Source: JAVWMQ01 sp036637375
Lineage (GTDB): Bacteria; Bacillota; Clostridia; Peptostreptococcales; Anaerovoracaceae
DNA length: 64,000 nucleotides
Assembly (NCBI GenBank): GCA_036637375.1
Contig: JAVWMQ010000003.1
Location: 1 to 64,000 of the forward strand
Direction: 5' to 3'
The first letter of the stretch is position 1. Every line of letters begins with the position of its first letter. A program made the position numbers and the translations under genes. The notes under the pieces are model-generated. The model ran no database searches and had not been told where the DNA came from. It was given only the letters and a program-made list of their open reading frames with translations. Below, piece after piece: positions 8,618 through 16,123 of this stretch.

Positions 8618-8968
8618 GTGACAAAATCACACAAGCAGTTATTTGGGTTTATTTTTTGTAACTGGAATTTTGTATATGCTTTTACTTACCACCTTTCACA
8701 GCTATTAAACATTATTTTTGGTCGTGGCACTTTGATTTATGGTTTGCACAAGGCTTCCCTATATGTAAAGAAGCAAACTGACCTTATCAGTTTGCTTCTT
8801 CTGGGAGCATTTTTATACATTTTAAGATAATACTCATATAAAATTAAATTAGTCAATTACTCTTAGAGATAATTCTCTTTTGATTTCTTTTTTATATTAC
8901 ACTGCTAATATTAATATAACCTTTATTTTTTATAAAGATTTCTTAAGATTCGATTTTTTTTTCAAATT
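8618..8968. other. Gene-free stretch with a strong 14-bp hairpin
   Basis: No credible coding frame here. It contains a perfect 14-bp inverted repeat (8768-8781 with 8787-8800, loop of 5). A minus-strand promoter-like pair TTGACT (8851-8856) and TATTAT (8827-8832), spacer 18, lies upstream of the hairpin. A small RNA is possible, but I recognise no known RNA family. Confidence 0.35.
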
Positions 8969-9026
8969 AAAATCACCTAGCCTTTTGAGTTTCCCCAAAA
9001 GTTTACTCGCATTACTAGGTGATTTT
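8969..9026 (-). terminator. Terminator of the murB-rapZ-whiA operon
   Basis: Long inverted repeat AAAATCACCTAG/CTAGGTGATTTT (8969-8980, 9015-9026) with a second small hairpin inside (CTTTTG/CAAAAG), followed on the minus strand by a run of nine T soon after. It lies immediately downstream of the whiA stop. Confidence 0.8.
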
Positions 9027-9032
9027 ATATAA

Positions 9033-9974
9033 TTAATACTTCTTTGCCATCTCAGATATACGAATTAGCCTCTTGTTCACTCCTGATTTCTTCAGTGGTG
9101 GATCTAGAAGTTCTCCAAGTTCTACCAGTGATACATCTGGGTTTTCAAGTCTCGCGTAGGCTACTTCTCTAAGTTTTTCTGGCAAATTTTCAAGACCAAT
9201 TGTCTCATCAATCTTTTTAATATTTTGAATATGTTTTTCTGCGGCTGCTACTGCTTTATCAATATTTGCTTGGTCGCAATTATTAATTCTATTTGCAGCA
9301 TTTCTAATACCTTTTGTTATTTTTACATTTTCGTATTTAAACACTTGTGCTGAAGCACCCATTATTGCCAAAATATCTACAATTTGGCTGGATTCTTTTA
9401 CATAGACAACATATTCTTTTTTTCTAGCTACTTTTTTTGATTGTAGATCTACAAAGCTGTTAATAAGTTTCCTTACATCTGTTGCAAGAATTTCTGTTTG
9501 ACATACTATTTCAAAGTGATATTCTCTTTCTGGGTTCGTTACTATTCCAGAACCGAGGAACAATCCTCTCAGATAAGCTTTTTTGCAGCACTTTGTTTTG
9601 ACAAGTCCTTCATAAATTCCATCGCTAAAAAAGTTCATTCCTTCTCTAATCATTAGTATACCAGTTTCTCTAAGAATTAATTCACTTAAATTCTCTGGCA
9701 AAATAGTCAAGATATAATACTTTCCTTTTTTTAGGGTGTTTCCTTGTCCAACTTCTAGCTGCACATCAACACTAAAGTATTCTTTAATTAGTGTTTTGTA
9801 GTGTCTAGCTATTGCAGGGTTATCTGTGGTCATTACTATTTTGAATTTACCACCGCCTACAAGTCCTACACTTCCACATATCCTAATGAAACCAGCGATT
9901 TCTGCAAGCATACAGCATTTCTTTTTTGGAACTACTCTAGCTAGTTCATTTTTTGTTTCACTTGCAAATGACAT
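9033..9974 (-). CDS. whiA: WhiA, DNA-binding sporulation/cell-division regulator family
   Basis: A 313-residue protein with the hallmark start MSFASETKNELARV and the degenerate LAGLIDADG-like N-terminal domain (CCMLAEIAGFIRICGSV, AYLRGLFLGSGIVTNPEREY). The C-terminal helix-turn-helix ends with LRKVA-type helices and the conserved RLIRISEMA tail. In Gram-positive bacteria WhiA binds DNA and affects division and, in actinomycetes, sporulation; it has lost nuclease activity. Its ATG overlaps the stop of the upstream BKACE gene (TAATG), so translation is coupled. It is the last gene of the operon and is followed by a strong terminator. Confidence 0.95.
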   Translation of the reverse strand: MSFASETKNELARVVPKKKCCMLAEIAGFIRICGSVGLVGGGKFKIVMTTDNPAIARHYKTLIKEYFSVDVQLEVGQGNTLKKGKYYILTILPENLSELILRETGILMIREGMNFFSDGIYEGLVKTKCCKKAYLRGLFLGSGIVTNPEREYHFEIVCQTEILATDVRKLINSFVDLQSKKVARKKEYVVYVKESSQIVDILAIMGASAQVFKYENVKITKGIRNAANRINNCDQANIDKAVAAAEKHIQNIKKIDETIGLENLPEKLREVAYARLENPDVSLVELGELLDPPLKKSGVNKRLIRISEMAKKY

Positions 9975-10798
9975 TATTTCTTAGTCAATCCTAGGATTTC
10001 TCTTGCTTCTGCTGGAGTAGCTACTGGTCTACCAATTGCTTCTGCTATTTTTACTGCTTTTGCAACAAGTTCTCCGTTACTCTTTGCTAGCACACCTTTT
10101 TCTAGGAACAAGTTATCTTCAAATCCAACTCTAACATGACCGCCCATAATTATTGCTGCTGCTGCCATTTCAAACTGATGTCTGCCAAGTCCTGCAACTG
10201 TCCATGTTGCTCCAGGTGGCAAGCTGTCAACGCAAAAGCTTAAATCTCTAACTGTTGCTGGCATCTGTACGCCAAGTACAAAGTCAAAGTGCATTGGGTC
10301 GTTTAGTAGACCTTTTTTGTATGCTTTCATTGCAATATCAATCATTCCTTTGTCGAAACATTCTAATTCTGGCTTGATTCCTCTTTCTTGCATTATCTTT
10401 GCAAAGTTAAAGATTGTATTATCTGTATTTACAAACACTTCATCTCCACCAAAGTTACATGTTCCACAATCTAGTGTAGCAAATTCTGGTGTAGGTACAA
10501 TATTTGTTGAGTCTAGTCTTTCTTCATCTGTCATTCCAACCGCACCACCTGTTGAAGGCTGAATAATTGCGTCTGGGCATTCTTTTTTGATTGCATCAAC
10601 GCATACCTGGAATCTTTGTGCACTTTGAGTAGGTGTTCCATCATCTTCTCTTACGTGTAAATGAATAACTGCTGCTCCTGCATCATATGCAGATTTTGCT
10701 TCTCTTACTATTTCTTCTACAGTGTAAGGAACTGCTGGGTTCTGCTCTTTAGTTACTTCTGCGCCACAAATACATGCAGCTATAATTACTTTTTCCAT
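9974..10798 (-). CDS. BKACE-family beta-keto acid cleavage enzyme (Kce-like)
   Basis: A 274-residue TIM-barrel enzyme of the DUF849/BKACE family, which condenses a beta-keto acid with acetyl-CoA to give acetoacetate and a new CoA ester. The founding member, 3-keto-5-aminohexanoate cleavage enzyme, acts in lysine fermentation. The metal site is visible as the HLH pair in AVIHLHVREDDG, with the later conserved Glu in VRVGFEDNLFL; the glycine-rich motif VAGLGRHQFEMA is also present. Substrate cannot be assigned, because no other lysine-fermentation genes are nearby. It lies between rapZ and whiA, where YvcK is usual in Firmicutes. Its stop overlaps the whiA ATG, and it has an AAGGAGGAAAC ribosome site. 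Confidence 0.85.
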   Translation of the reverse strand: MEKVIIAACICGAEVTKEQNPAVPYTVEEIVREAKSAYDAGAAVIHLHVREDDGTPTQSAQRFQVCVDAIKKECPDAIIQPSTGGAVGMTDEERLDSTNIVPTPEFATLDCGTCNFGGDEVFVNTDNTIFNFAKIMQERGIKPELECFDKGMIDIAMKAYKKGLLNDPMHFDFVLGVQMPATVRDLSFCVDSLPPGATWTVAGLGRHQFEMAAAAIIMGGHVRVGFEDNLFLEKGVLAKSNGELVAKAVKIAEAIGRPVATPAEAREILGLTKK

Positions 10799-10807
10799 TG
10801 TTTCCTC

Positions 10808-11662
10808 CTATTTTTTTACATCTCGGTGCTTCATGGTTACTCGCTTACCTTGAAGCTCAAATAACTTTTGAAACTCATTTGCCATAGTAACAGAACGGTG
10901 TTGTCCGCCTGTACATCCAAATGCTAAGTTAATATGAAATTTACCTTCTCGCATATAACATGGTATAATATCATTTATTAATTTAGCTAGATTTTTTTTG
11001 AACATTTGAGCTTCTATATGTTTCATAACATAATCTTGTACGTCCTTATCATTCCCCGTATGACTTTTTAATTCTGGGATATAAAATGGATTTGGAATAA
11101 ACCTCATATCAAATACCATATCTGCTGAGATTGGAATTCCATGTTTAAATCCAAAGGACATTATGTTGATGACAAAAGTTTCTTCTTGCAGATCGTCTGA
11201 CAAAATGTTTATCAGTTCGTTTTTTAGTTCTGCTGTTTTCATACTAGATGTGTCTATTATGAAGTCTGCAAGTTTTCTTACGTTTTCTATTTTATTTCTT
11301 TCTTTTATAATATCTTCTATTGTTACAGAAGCCTTACTTAGAGGATGTCTCCTCCTTGTTTCACTATATCGCCTTACTAAAACTTCATCAGAAGCCTCAA
11401 GGAATATTATTTTGAAATCAATTTCGCTTTCTTTTAGGACTTCAAAACCAAATAGCATATCATCTGAGAACTCAGAGCCTCGAACGTCCATTACAAATGC
11501 AGCTTTCTCTATTGCACCACCTTTGGCAGTAGAAAGTTCGATAAAGTTTTTAATTAATGCAACTGGCATATTGTCAACGCAATAGTACCCTATATCTTCT
11601 AGGCTTTCTATTGCTTGCGATTTACCTGCACCTGATAACCCTGTAACAATTATAACTTCCAT
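10808..11662 (-). CDS. rapZ: RapZ/YvcJ nucleotide-binding protein
   Basis: A 284-residue P-loop ATP/GTP-binding protein. Walker A is GLSGAGKSQ near residues 8-16; the Walker-B-like region is FVMDVRG. The C-terminal domain has the family signature INLAFGCTGGQHRSVTMAN. In E. coli RapZ binds the sRNAs GlmY/GlmZ and controls glucosamine-6-phosphate synthase; in Firmicutes YvcJ has a less clear, envelope-related role. It starts four bases after the PHP gene and nine bases before BKACE, inside one operon. The conserved murB-PHP-rapZ-...-whiA order supports the assignment. Confidence 0.95.
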   Translation of the reverse strand: MEVIIVTGLSGAGKSQAIESLEDIGYYCVDNMPVALIKNFIELSTAKGGAIEKAAFVMDVRGSEFSDDMLFGFEVLKESEIDFKIIFLEASDEVLVRRYSETRRRHPLSKASVTIEDIIKERNKIENVRKLADFIIDTSSMKTAELKNELINILSDDLQEETFVINIMSFGFKHGIPISADMVFDMRFIPNPFYIPELKSHTGNDKDVQDYVMKHIEAQMFKKNLAKLINDIIPCYMREGKFHINLAFGCTGGQHRSVTMANEFQKLFELQGKRVTMKHRDVKK

Positions 11663-11666
11663 TTTT

Positions 11667-12401
11667 TTAATCTCCTAATTCAATATTTACAATTCTTGAC
11701 AGGTCTAGTCCTGCTTCCATTGCTCTGTCAAGACCACCCCTAAAAGTTCCAACGGCCTCCTTAGTATGTGCGTCACTACTAATTATGAAACGTACATCTT
11801 CTTTTGCTGCCAACTTTATTTCTTCTACTGTTAAATGAGAATGCCTTGTACTTATTTCCATAAGTACATTGTTCTCTGCACATGCCTTTGCAATTATTTC
11901 AACATCAAATGGACCTTTATCTCCTGGATGTGTCAGTATCTTTATATTATTATTCTTAATTGCTTCTATTGTCATCTTTGTATTTAGTTCACAAAGCTTA
12001 TCTCTTTGTTTCTTTGTTTTGACAATATTATGTTTATACAAATAGTTCCCAATGCAATAACCATTTCTAACACCGTAATGATACCCTGCAATAATGAAAT
12101 CATAATCTTTGCTTTCCTTTTCTGAAACGTCAAGGCAGTTACCCTTATTAATTATATTTGCTTCAACACCAAGATATATTTTGATTTCTGGATAAAGCAA
12201 ATTCAGTCTGTCGATTTCTGCTCTCATTTCTGGAATTGCCTTCTTTTTGATTCCATAAGTAAGGTGCCCTGGTCCATGATCTGTAATGGCAATTTCTCTA
12301 AGTCCTTTTTGTATGGCAACATTTACATTATCTTCAATACTACCCTTGCCATGACTAAAGGTTGTATGAGTATGATAATCAAATAACATTCTGTAATCCA
12401 T
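11667..12401 (-). CDS. PHP-domain metal-dependent phosphoesterase
   Basis: A 244-residue PHP-superfamily protein. Metal-binding motifs are seen in order: YHTHTTFSHG near the N-terminus, ITDHGPGH, GVEAN, ILTHPGDK, ISTRHSH and SSDAHTKEAVG near the C-terminus. Members hydrolyse phosphoesters such as histidinol phosphate or sugar and nucleotide phosphates; the substrate here is unknown, and no histidine-synthesis genes lie nearby. Its start overlaps the murB stop (TAATG). The same PHP gene is often found between murB and rapZ in Clostridia, suggesting a role linked to envelope precursor metabolism. Confidence 0.85.
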   Translation of the reverse strand: MDYRMLFDYHTHTTFSHGKGSIEDNVNVAIQKGLREIAITDHGPGHLTYGIKKKAIPEMRAEIDRLNLLYPEIKIYLGVEANIINKGNCLDVSEKESKDYDFIIAGYHYGVRNGYCIGNYLYKHNIVKTKKQRDKLCELNTKMTIEAIKNNNIKILTHPGDKGPFDVEIIAKACAENNVLMEISTRHSHLTVEEIKLAAKEDVRFIISSDAHTKEAVGTFRGGLDRAMEAGLDLSRIVNIELGD

Positions 12402-13318
12402 TATTCTTCACCTACAATTCTAACTTCAGGTTCAAGCATAACGCCAAAATCCTTCATTACTTTTGCCTGAACTAAATGCATAAGTGTAATTATATCAGTT
12501 GCAGTTGCATCTCCAATATTAATTACAAACCCTGAATGTAGTTCTGAAACTTGTGCTCCACCAACTGTCAAACCTTTTAGTTTAGCATCCTCAACAAGCT
12601 TACCTGCGAAATGACCTGTTGGCCTCTTAAAGAAGCTCCCAGCACTTGGGAAGTTCACCGGTTGTTTTTCGTTTCTCTTTTTGTTCAGTTCTTTCATAGT
12701 TGCTGAGATTTCATCAAAATCCCCTTCTTTTAATTCCATAGTTACTGAAACAACTATGCCTTTACTTTCTACTAATTTACTGTGTCTATAGGCAAAGTCC
12801 ATATCCTTGCCATCAAAAATCATATCGTCTTTACCATCTAGGCTAATAACTCTAACCTGCTTAACTACATCTTTCATTTCACCGCCATAAGCACCCGCAT
12901 TCATAAATACTGCACCGCCAAGGCTACCTGGAATTCCACTAGCAAATTCTAGTCCTGTCAATTTATTATTTAGTGCCACTCGTGATACTGTTGATAAAAG
13001 AGCGCCACTTCCTGCAACGATCTTATTACCTTCAACTTCTATTTCTCCAAATTTATCACTAATTTTAATTACAACGCCTCTATATCCTCCATCTTTAAAT
13101 AGAATATTTGAGCCATTTCCCATAATTAAATGTTTAATATTTTTTTTATCGAGCCAAACAAGTATTGCTTTTAATTCTTCAACATCCTTTGGAATTACAA
13201 GCAAATCTGCATTTCCTCCCGCCTTAAACGAGGTATGCTCTGCCATATTAGCATTCACAATTACTCTATCTTCATCTATATTAATTGAATTAATTAATTC
13301 ATTTACTGTTTCAGTCAT
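12401..13318 (-). CDS. murB: UDP-N-acetylenolpyruvoylglucosamine reductase
   Basis: A 305-residue FAD-dependent enzyme reducing UDP-GlcNAc-enolpyruvate to UDP-MurNAc, the second committed step of peptidoglycan synthesis. Motifs: the substrate/FAD segment HTSFKAGGNADLLV, MGNGSNILF, GLEFASGIPGSLGGAVFMNA and the catalytic serine in PSAGSFFKRP, then a C-terminal Glu in LEPEVRIVGE. This is the shorter, type II MurB typical of Firmicutes. It overlaps both neighbours by one base through TAATG junctions. Confidence 0.96.
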   Translation of the reverse strand: MTETVNELINSINIDEDRVIVNANMAEHTSFKAGGNADLLVIPKDVEELKAILVWLDKKNIKHLIMGNGSNILFKDGGYRGVVIKISDKFGEIEVEGNKIVAGSGALLSTVSRVALNNKLTGLEFASGIPGSLGGAVFMNAGAYGGEMKDVVKQVRVISLDGKDDMIFDGKDMDFAYRHSKLVESKGIVVSVTMELKEGDFDEISATMKELNKKRNEKQPVNFPSAGSFFKRPTGHFAGKLVEDAKLKGLTVGGAQVSELHSGFVINIGDATATDIITLMHLVQAKVMKDFGVMLEPEVRIVGEE

Positions 13319-14556
13319 TAAATAACTTCCTCCTCATTTTTATCGCACTTCTTGTTTACATAAAGTGTTTTATAGTCATTCAAATTGATTGATAATCCTT
13401 TTTTCTCCAACTTTTTATTTACTGCAAAACATGAATAAGCATAAACTACAGCAAAAATCGGGATTCCAAGTACCATTCCAACAAAGCCGAATAATCCTCC
13501 ACCTACAAGTATTGCAAACATTACCCAAAAACTTGGTAGCCCTGTACTACTTCCAAGAATTTTAGGTCCAATAATATTTCCATCTACTTGCTGCAATATC
13601 AAAATAAATATTAAGAAATACACGCAAGTCATAGGTTCTTCGATTACAATAAGTAATGCCGATGGAATTGCTCCAATAAATGGTCCGAAAAACGGTATGA
13701 TATTGGTAACACCTATTATAACACTAATTAGCATTGTATATGGCCAATTAAATATACTCATTACAACAAAACAAATTAATCCTATAATTAATGAGTCAAT
13801 TAATTTCCCATTTATAAATCCACCAAAAGTTTTGTTTATAAAAGAAGATCCATAAAGGAACATTCCTGCTTTTTCTTCGCTCATTGTTGCAAATACAAGT
13901 TTCTTTACCTGTGCTCCAAAAACTTCCTTACTGTTAAGGAAAAACACGCAGATAATTACTCCTACCGAAATGTTTAGTAATACTCTAGCAAAGCCTAGGA
14001 TACTTCCAGAAACCCCTGCCAAAATAGATTGATATTGTGGAATAATTGTCGCTTCAACATATTTAGTAAATTTATCTACTAAGTTTGTAATCCAGCTTTC
14101 CATTGGACCTGCTATCTGTGGTAAATTATCTAACTTGTCTTGCATCAAAACTAATACATTATTTACATTTTCAGGCATTGATTTTGCTAGACTTATAATA
14201 CTTTCAATTAGTCCCGGTATAATCATCCAAAGCAGTATTGTAACTACACCAAACATACAAATTAATGAAATTGATGTTGCCATAAACTTACCAAATGTAA
14301 CATTCTTATCTTTGCCTTTGATTTTAATTAATCCCAAATTCTTGAAGTAATTATATGATTTATTGTATACGGGGCAAAGTAAATATGCCATTACAAGCCC
14401 ATAAATAAATGGTGTTACGATTTGAGTAAATATACCAACCGCCTTTAGTAGTCCATCCATTCTATAAACTGCAAAAAAGAATAAAATAGAAAGTGCGATT
14501 ACCACAAATGCTACTATTCCAATTTTTACATATTTCATTTCAAATTCAAACTTCAT
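13318..14556 (-). CDS. AI-2E family transporter (TqsA/YdbI-like)
   Basis: A 412-residue integral membrane protein with about eight hydrophobic segments, beginning with a long N-terminal pair (IVAFVVIALSILFFFAVY). The conserved core includes FINGKLIDSLIIGLICFVVM, IIGVTNIIPFFGPFIGAIP and the motif GSSTGLPSFWVMFAILVGG. These are typical of the AI-2E/UPF0118 family, whose members include autoinducer exporters and sodium/proton antiporters. The substrate cannot be inferred. It is the first gene of the murB operon and is joined to murB by a stop/start overlap. Confidence 0.9.
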   Translation of the reverse strand: MKFEFEMKYVKIGIVAFVVIALSILFFFAVYRMDGLLKAVGIFTQIVTPFIYGLVMAYLLCPVYNKSYNYFKNLGLIKIKGKDKNVTFGKFMATSISLICMFGVVTILLWMIIPGLIESIISLAKSMPENVNNVLVLMQDKLDNLPQIAGPMESWITNLVDKFTKYVEATIIPQYQSILAGVSGSILGFARVLLNISVGVIICVFFLNSKEVFGAQVKKLVFATMSEEKAGMFLYGSSFINKTFGGFINGKLIDSLIIGLICFVVMSIFNWPYTMLISVIIGVTNIIPFFGPFIGAIPSALLIVIEEPMTCVYFLIFILILQQVDGNIIGPKILGSSTGLPSFWVMFAILVGGGLFGFVGMVLGIPIFAVVYAYSCFAVNKKLEKKGLSINLNDYKTLYVNKKCDKNEEEVI

Positions 14557-14615
14557 CCACTATCCTTCCACTCAAAAAAATTATCAAAGTAGTTTAATAA
14601 TACTACATTTCCTAC

Positions 14616-15158
14616 CTAAAATCTATCACTATAATTTATTAGACCTCTTATGTATCCACCTTCTGGCTTTGGCAATTCTTTTTTGTAATATAGTATTGTT
14701 CCTTCTATTCCTTTTTCTGTAGCTTCAACAATGGCATATGTTCCCTGTGAACCATCTCTTGGTTTAGTTAAACTACCAGGATTCAAGAGCTTAATGCCAT
14801 TTGCTTCCTCATAGTATGCAATATGCGTATGTCCAAAAAATACTGCCTTACATCCCAATTCTTCACATCTATATAGTAGATTTGTTATATCATAATTTAC
14901 TCCATATGTATGCCCATGAGTTATTAAAATATTCCCCGCCTCAGTTTCTATTATTTTCTCTGAGTCCTCTTTTATCATGGCACCGTCACAATTTCCTTTG
15001 ACCCAAACAACATCTATGTCTAGTCTTTTTTGAAGCTGCATTGCATCTTTATCAAAATCTCCTAGATGAATTATCATATCTATATCTTCTAATTTCCTAT
15101 ACACTTCATATATCGTGCCTAGTGTCCCATGTGTATCACTAATTACTAAAATTTTCAT
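14616..15158 (-). CDS. YfcE/MJ0936-type metallophosphoesterase
   Basis: A 180-residue calcineurin-like phosphoesterase. All metal motifs are present: SDTHG near the N-terminus, IIHLGDFD, VKGNCD, ITHGHTYG and FFGHTHIAY, then LLNPGSLTKPR. YfcE-type enzymes hydrolyse phosphodiesters in vitro; the physiological substrate is not known. It stands just upstream of the murB operon but has its own divergent promoter, and about 60 bases separate it from the AI-2E gene. Confidence 0.9.
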   Translation of the reverse strand: MKILVISDTHGTLGTIYEVYRKLEDIDMIIHLGDFDKDAMQLQKRLDIDVVWVKGNCDGAMIKEDSEKIIETEAGNILITHGHTYGVNYDITNLLYRCEELGCKAVFFGHTHIAYYEEANGIKLLNPGSLTKPRDGSQGTYAIVEATEKGIEGTILYYKKELPKPEGGYIRGLINYSDRF

Positions 15159-15197
15159 ATCCTACCCCTATTCATTATGACAACTTACTTATTAATA

Positions 15198-15226
15198 ATT
15201 ATATAATAACTTATTTACTATGTCCA
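15198..15226 (-). promoter_or_regulatory. Promoter of the YfcE-like gene
   Basis: Minus strand TGGACA (15221-15226), 17-base spacer, TATAAT (15198-15203). It diverges from the promoter at 15214, with the two -35 boxes almost touching. Confidence 0.6.
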
Positions 15227-15242
15227 TATTTTGGAGTACAAT
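15214..15242 (+). promoter_or_regulatory. Promoter of the membrane zinc-ribbon gene
   Basis: TTTACT (15214-15219), 17-base spacer, TACAAT (15237-15242), 30 bases before the start codon of the gene at 15272. Confidence 0.6.
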
Positions 15243-15271
15243 GGAACTTAATTATTTAACGGAGGTAAAAA

Positions 15272-15682
15272 ATGCGTAACATTCAAGAACGTCTTATGCG
15301 ATTTATGTATGGTAGGTACGGTGCGGATCAATTATATTACGGACTTATTATTTTGTACTTTATATTACTAATACTTAATTTCTTTTTTAGTAGTATTATA
15401 TTGAGTATACTAATAACCTTGTTATTCCTGTTTTCATTTTGGAGAGTTTTTTCTCGTAATATTCCAAAGCGAAGGGCCGAAAACGAGGCTTTCCTAAAAA
15501 TCTGGGAAAAGTTTGCTCCAGATCTAAAATTCCTAAAAATGCGAGTTAGTGAATTTAGAACTCATGCTTTTCACAAGTGTCCATACTGCAGTTCTGTATT
15601 AAGGCTGCCACGCAAGAGAGGTAAGTTTCCGATTACTTGCCCAAAATGTAATCAAAGATTTCATATTAGAAATTGGTTCTAA
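15272..15682 (+). CDS. Small membrane protein with C-terminal zinc ribbon
   Basis: A 136-residue protein I cannot name. The N-terminal half has two hydrophobic segments (YYGLIILYFILLILNFFF and IILSILITLLFLFSFW) separated by a short turn. The cytoplasmic C-terminus has CPYCSSVLRLPRKRGKFPIT and then CPKCNQRF, a treble-clef/zinc-ribbon type four-cysteine site with a basic loop between the two pairs. This could bind nucleic acid or another partner at the membrane. It is monocistronic, with its own promoter, a GGAGG ribosome site and a terminator. Confidence 0.7.
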   Translation: MRNIQERLMRFMYGRYGADQLYYGLIILYFILLILNFFFSSIILSILITLLFLFSFWRVFSRNIPKRRAENEAFLKIWEKFAPDLKFLKMRVSEFRTHAFHKCPYCSSVLRLPRKRGKFPITCPKCNQRFHIRNWF

Positions 15683-15689
15683 TAATTAA

Positions 15690-15760
15690 AATAACCACCT
15701 GTTACAATATGCTCCTCATTGTGAGAGATTCATATTATTAACTGGTGGTTATTATTTTTT
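15690..15760. terminator. Bidirectional terminator
   Basis: AATAACCACC (ending at 15699) pairs with GGTGGTTATT (15744-15753), followed by a T run on the + strand and preceded by A-rich sequence. It separates the convergent zinc-ribbon and yjdM genes. Confidence 0.75.
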
Positions 15761-15772
15761 TGTGTTGCTAAA

Positions 15773-16111
15773 CTATATCTTTTTAACAAATTCAGACTTT
15801 AGGCTCATAGCTCCAAATCCTGGGATATTACAATCAATGTTATGATCCCCATCAGAAACTAATCTAATACCTTTAACTTTAGTTCCTTGTTTTAATGGTG
15901 TGCTACTTCCTTTTACTTTTAAATCCTTAATAATTGTAACTGAATCACCATCAGCTAAAATATTACCATTTGAATCCTTTACTAATGCCGCCTCAGCTTC
16001 CGCTTCGGCACTTGCCAATGTCCATTCATATGCACACTCAGGGCAAACCAGTAGGTTTCCATCCTCGTAAGTATACTCGCTTCCACACTTTGGGCAATTT
16101 GGTAATGACAT
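15773..16111 (-). CDS. yjdM: YjdM (PhnA-like) zinc-ribbon protein
   Basis: A 112-residue protein with an N-terminal zinc ribbon (CPKCGSEYTYEDGNLLVCPEC) and a compact beta-barrel domain (DGDSVTIIKDLKVKGSSTPL, GTKVKGIRLV, HNIDCNIPGFGAMSLKSEFV). It is full length for the YjdM family. The family was once called PhnA from its place near phosphonate genes in E. coli, but a role in phosphonate use is not established, and no phosphonate genes are present here. It lies 12 bases after the GDPD-like gene and has a good AGGAGGATA ribosome site. Confidence 0.9.
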   Translation of the reverse strand: MSLPNCPKCGSEYTYEDGNLLVCPECAYEWTLASAEAEAEAALVKDSNGNILADGDSVTIIKDLKVKGSSTPLKQGTKVKGIRLVSDGDHNIDCNIPGFGAMSLKSEFVKKI

Positions 16112-16123
16112 ATTATCCTCCTC

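Noticed and set aside
8580..8810. 6S RNA, cobalamin riboswitch or SRP RNA in the gap before trxA
   Set aside because: Some short similarity to pieces of these RNAs, but neither the long 6S-type rod nor the B12 box nor the SRP loop could be built on either strand.
8618..8830. 70-codon frame in the trxA-whiA gap
   Set aside because: No ribosome site, odd aromatic-rich composition, and it runs through the 14-bp hairpin; treated as noncoding.
11163..11585. 140-codon frame on the + strand
   Set aside because: Antisense to rapZ, low-complexity Ser/Leu/Ile composition and no ribosome site.
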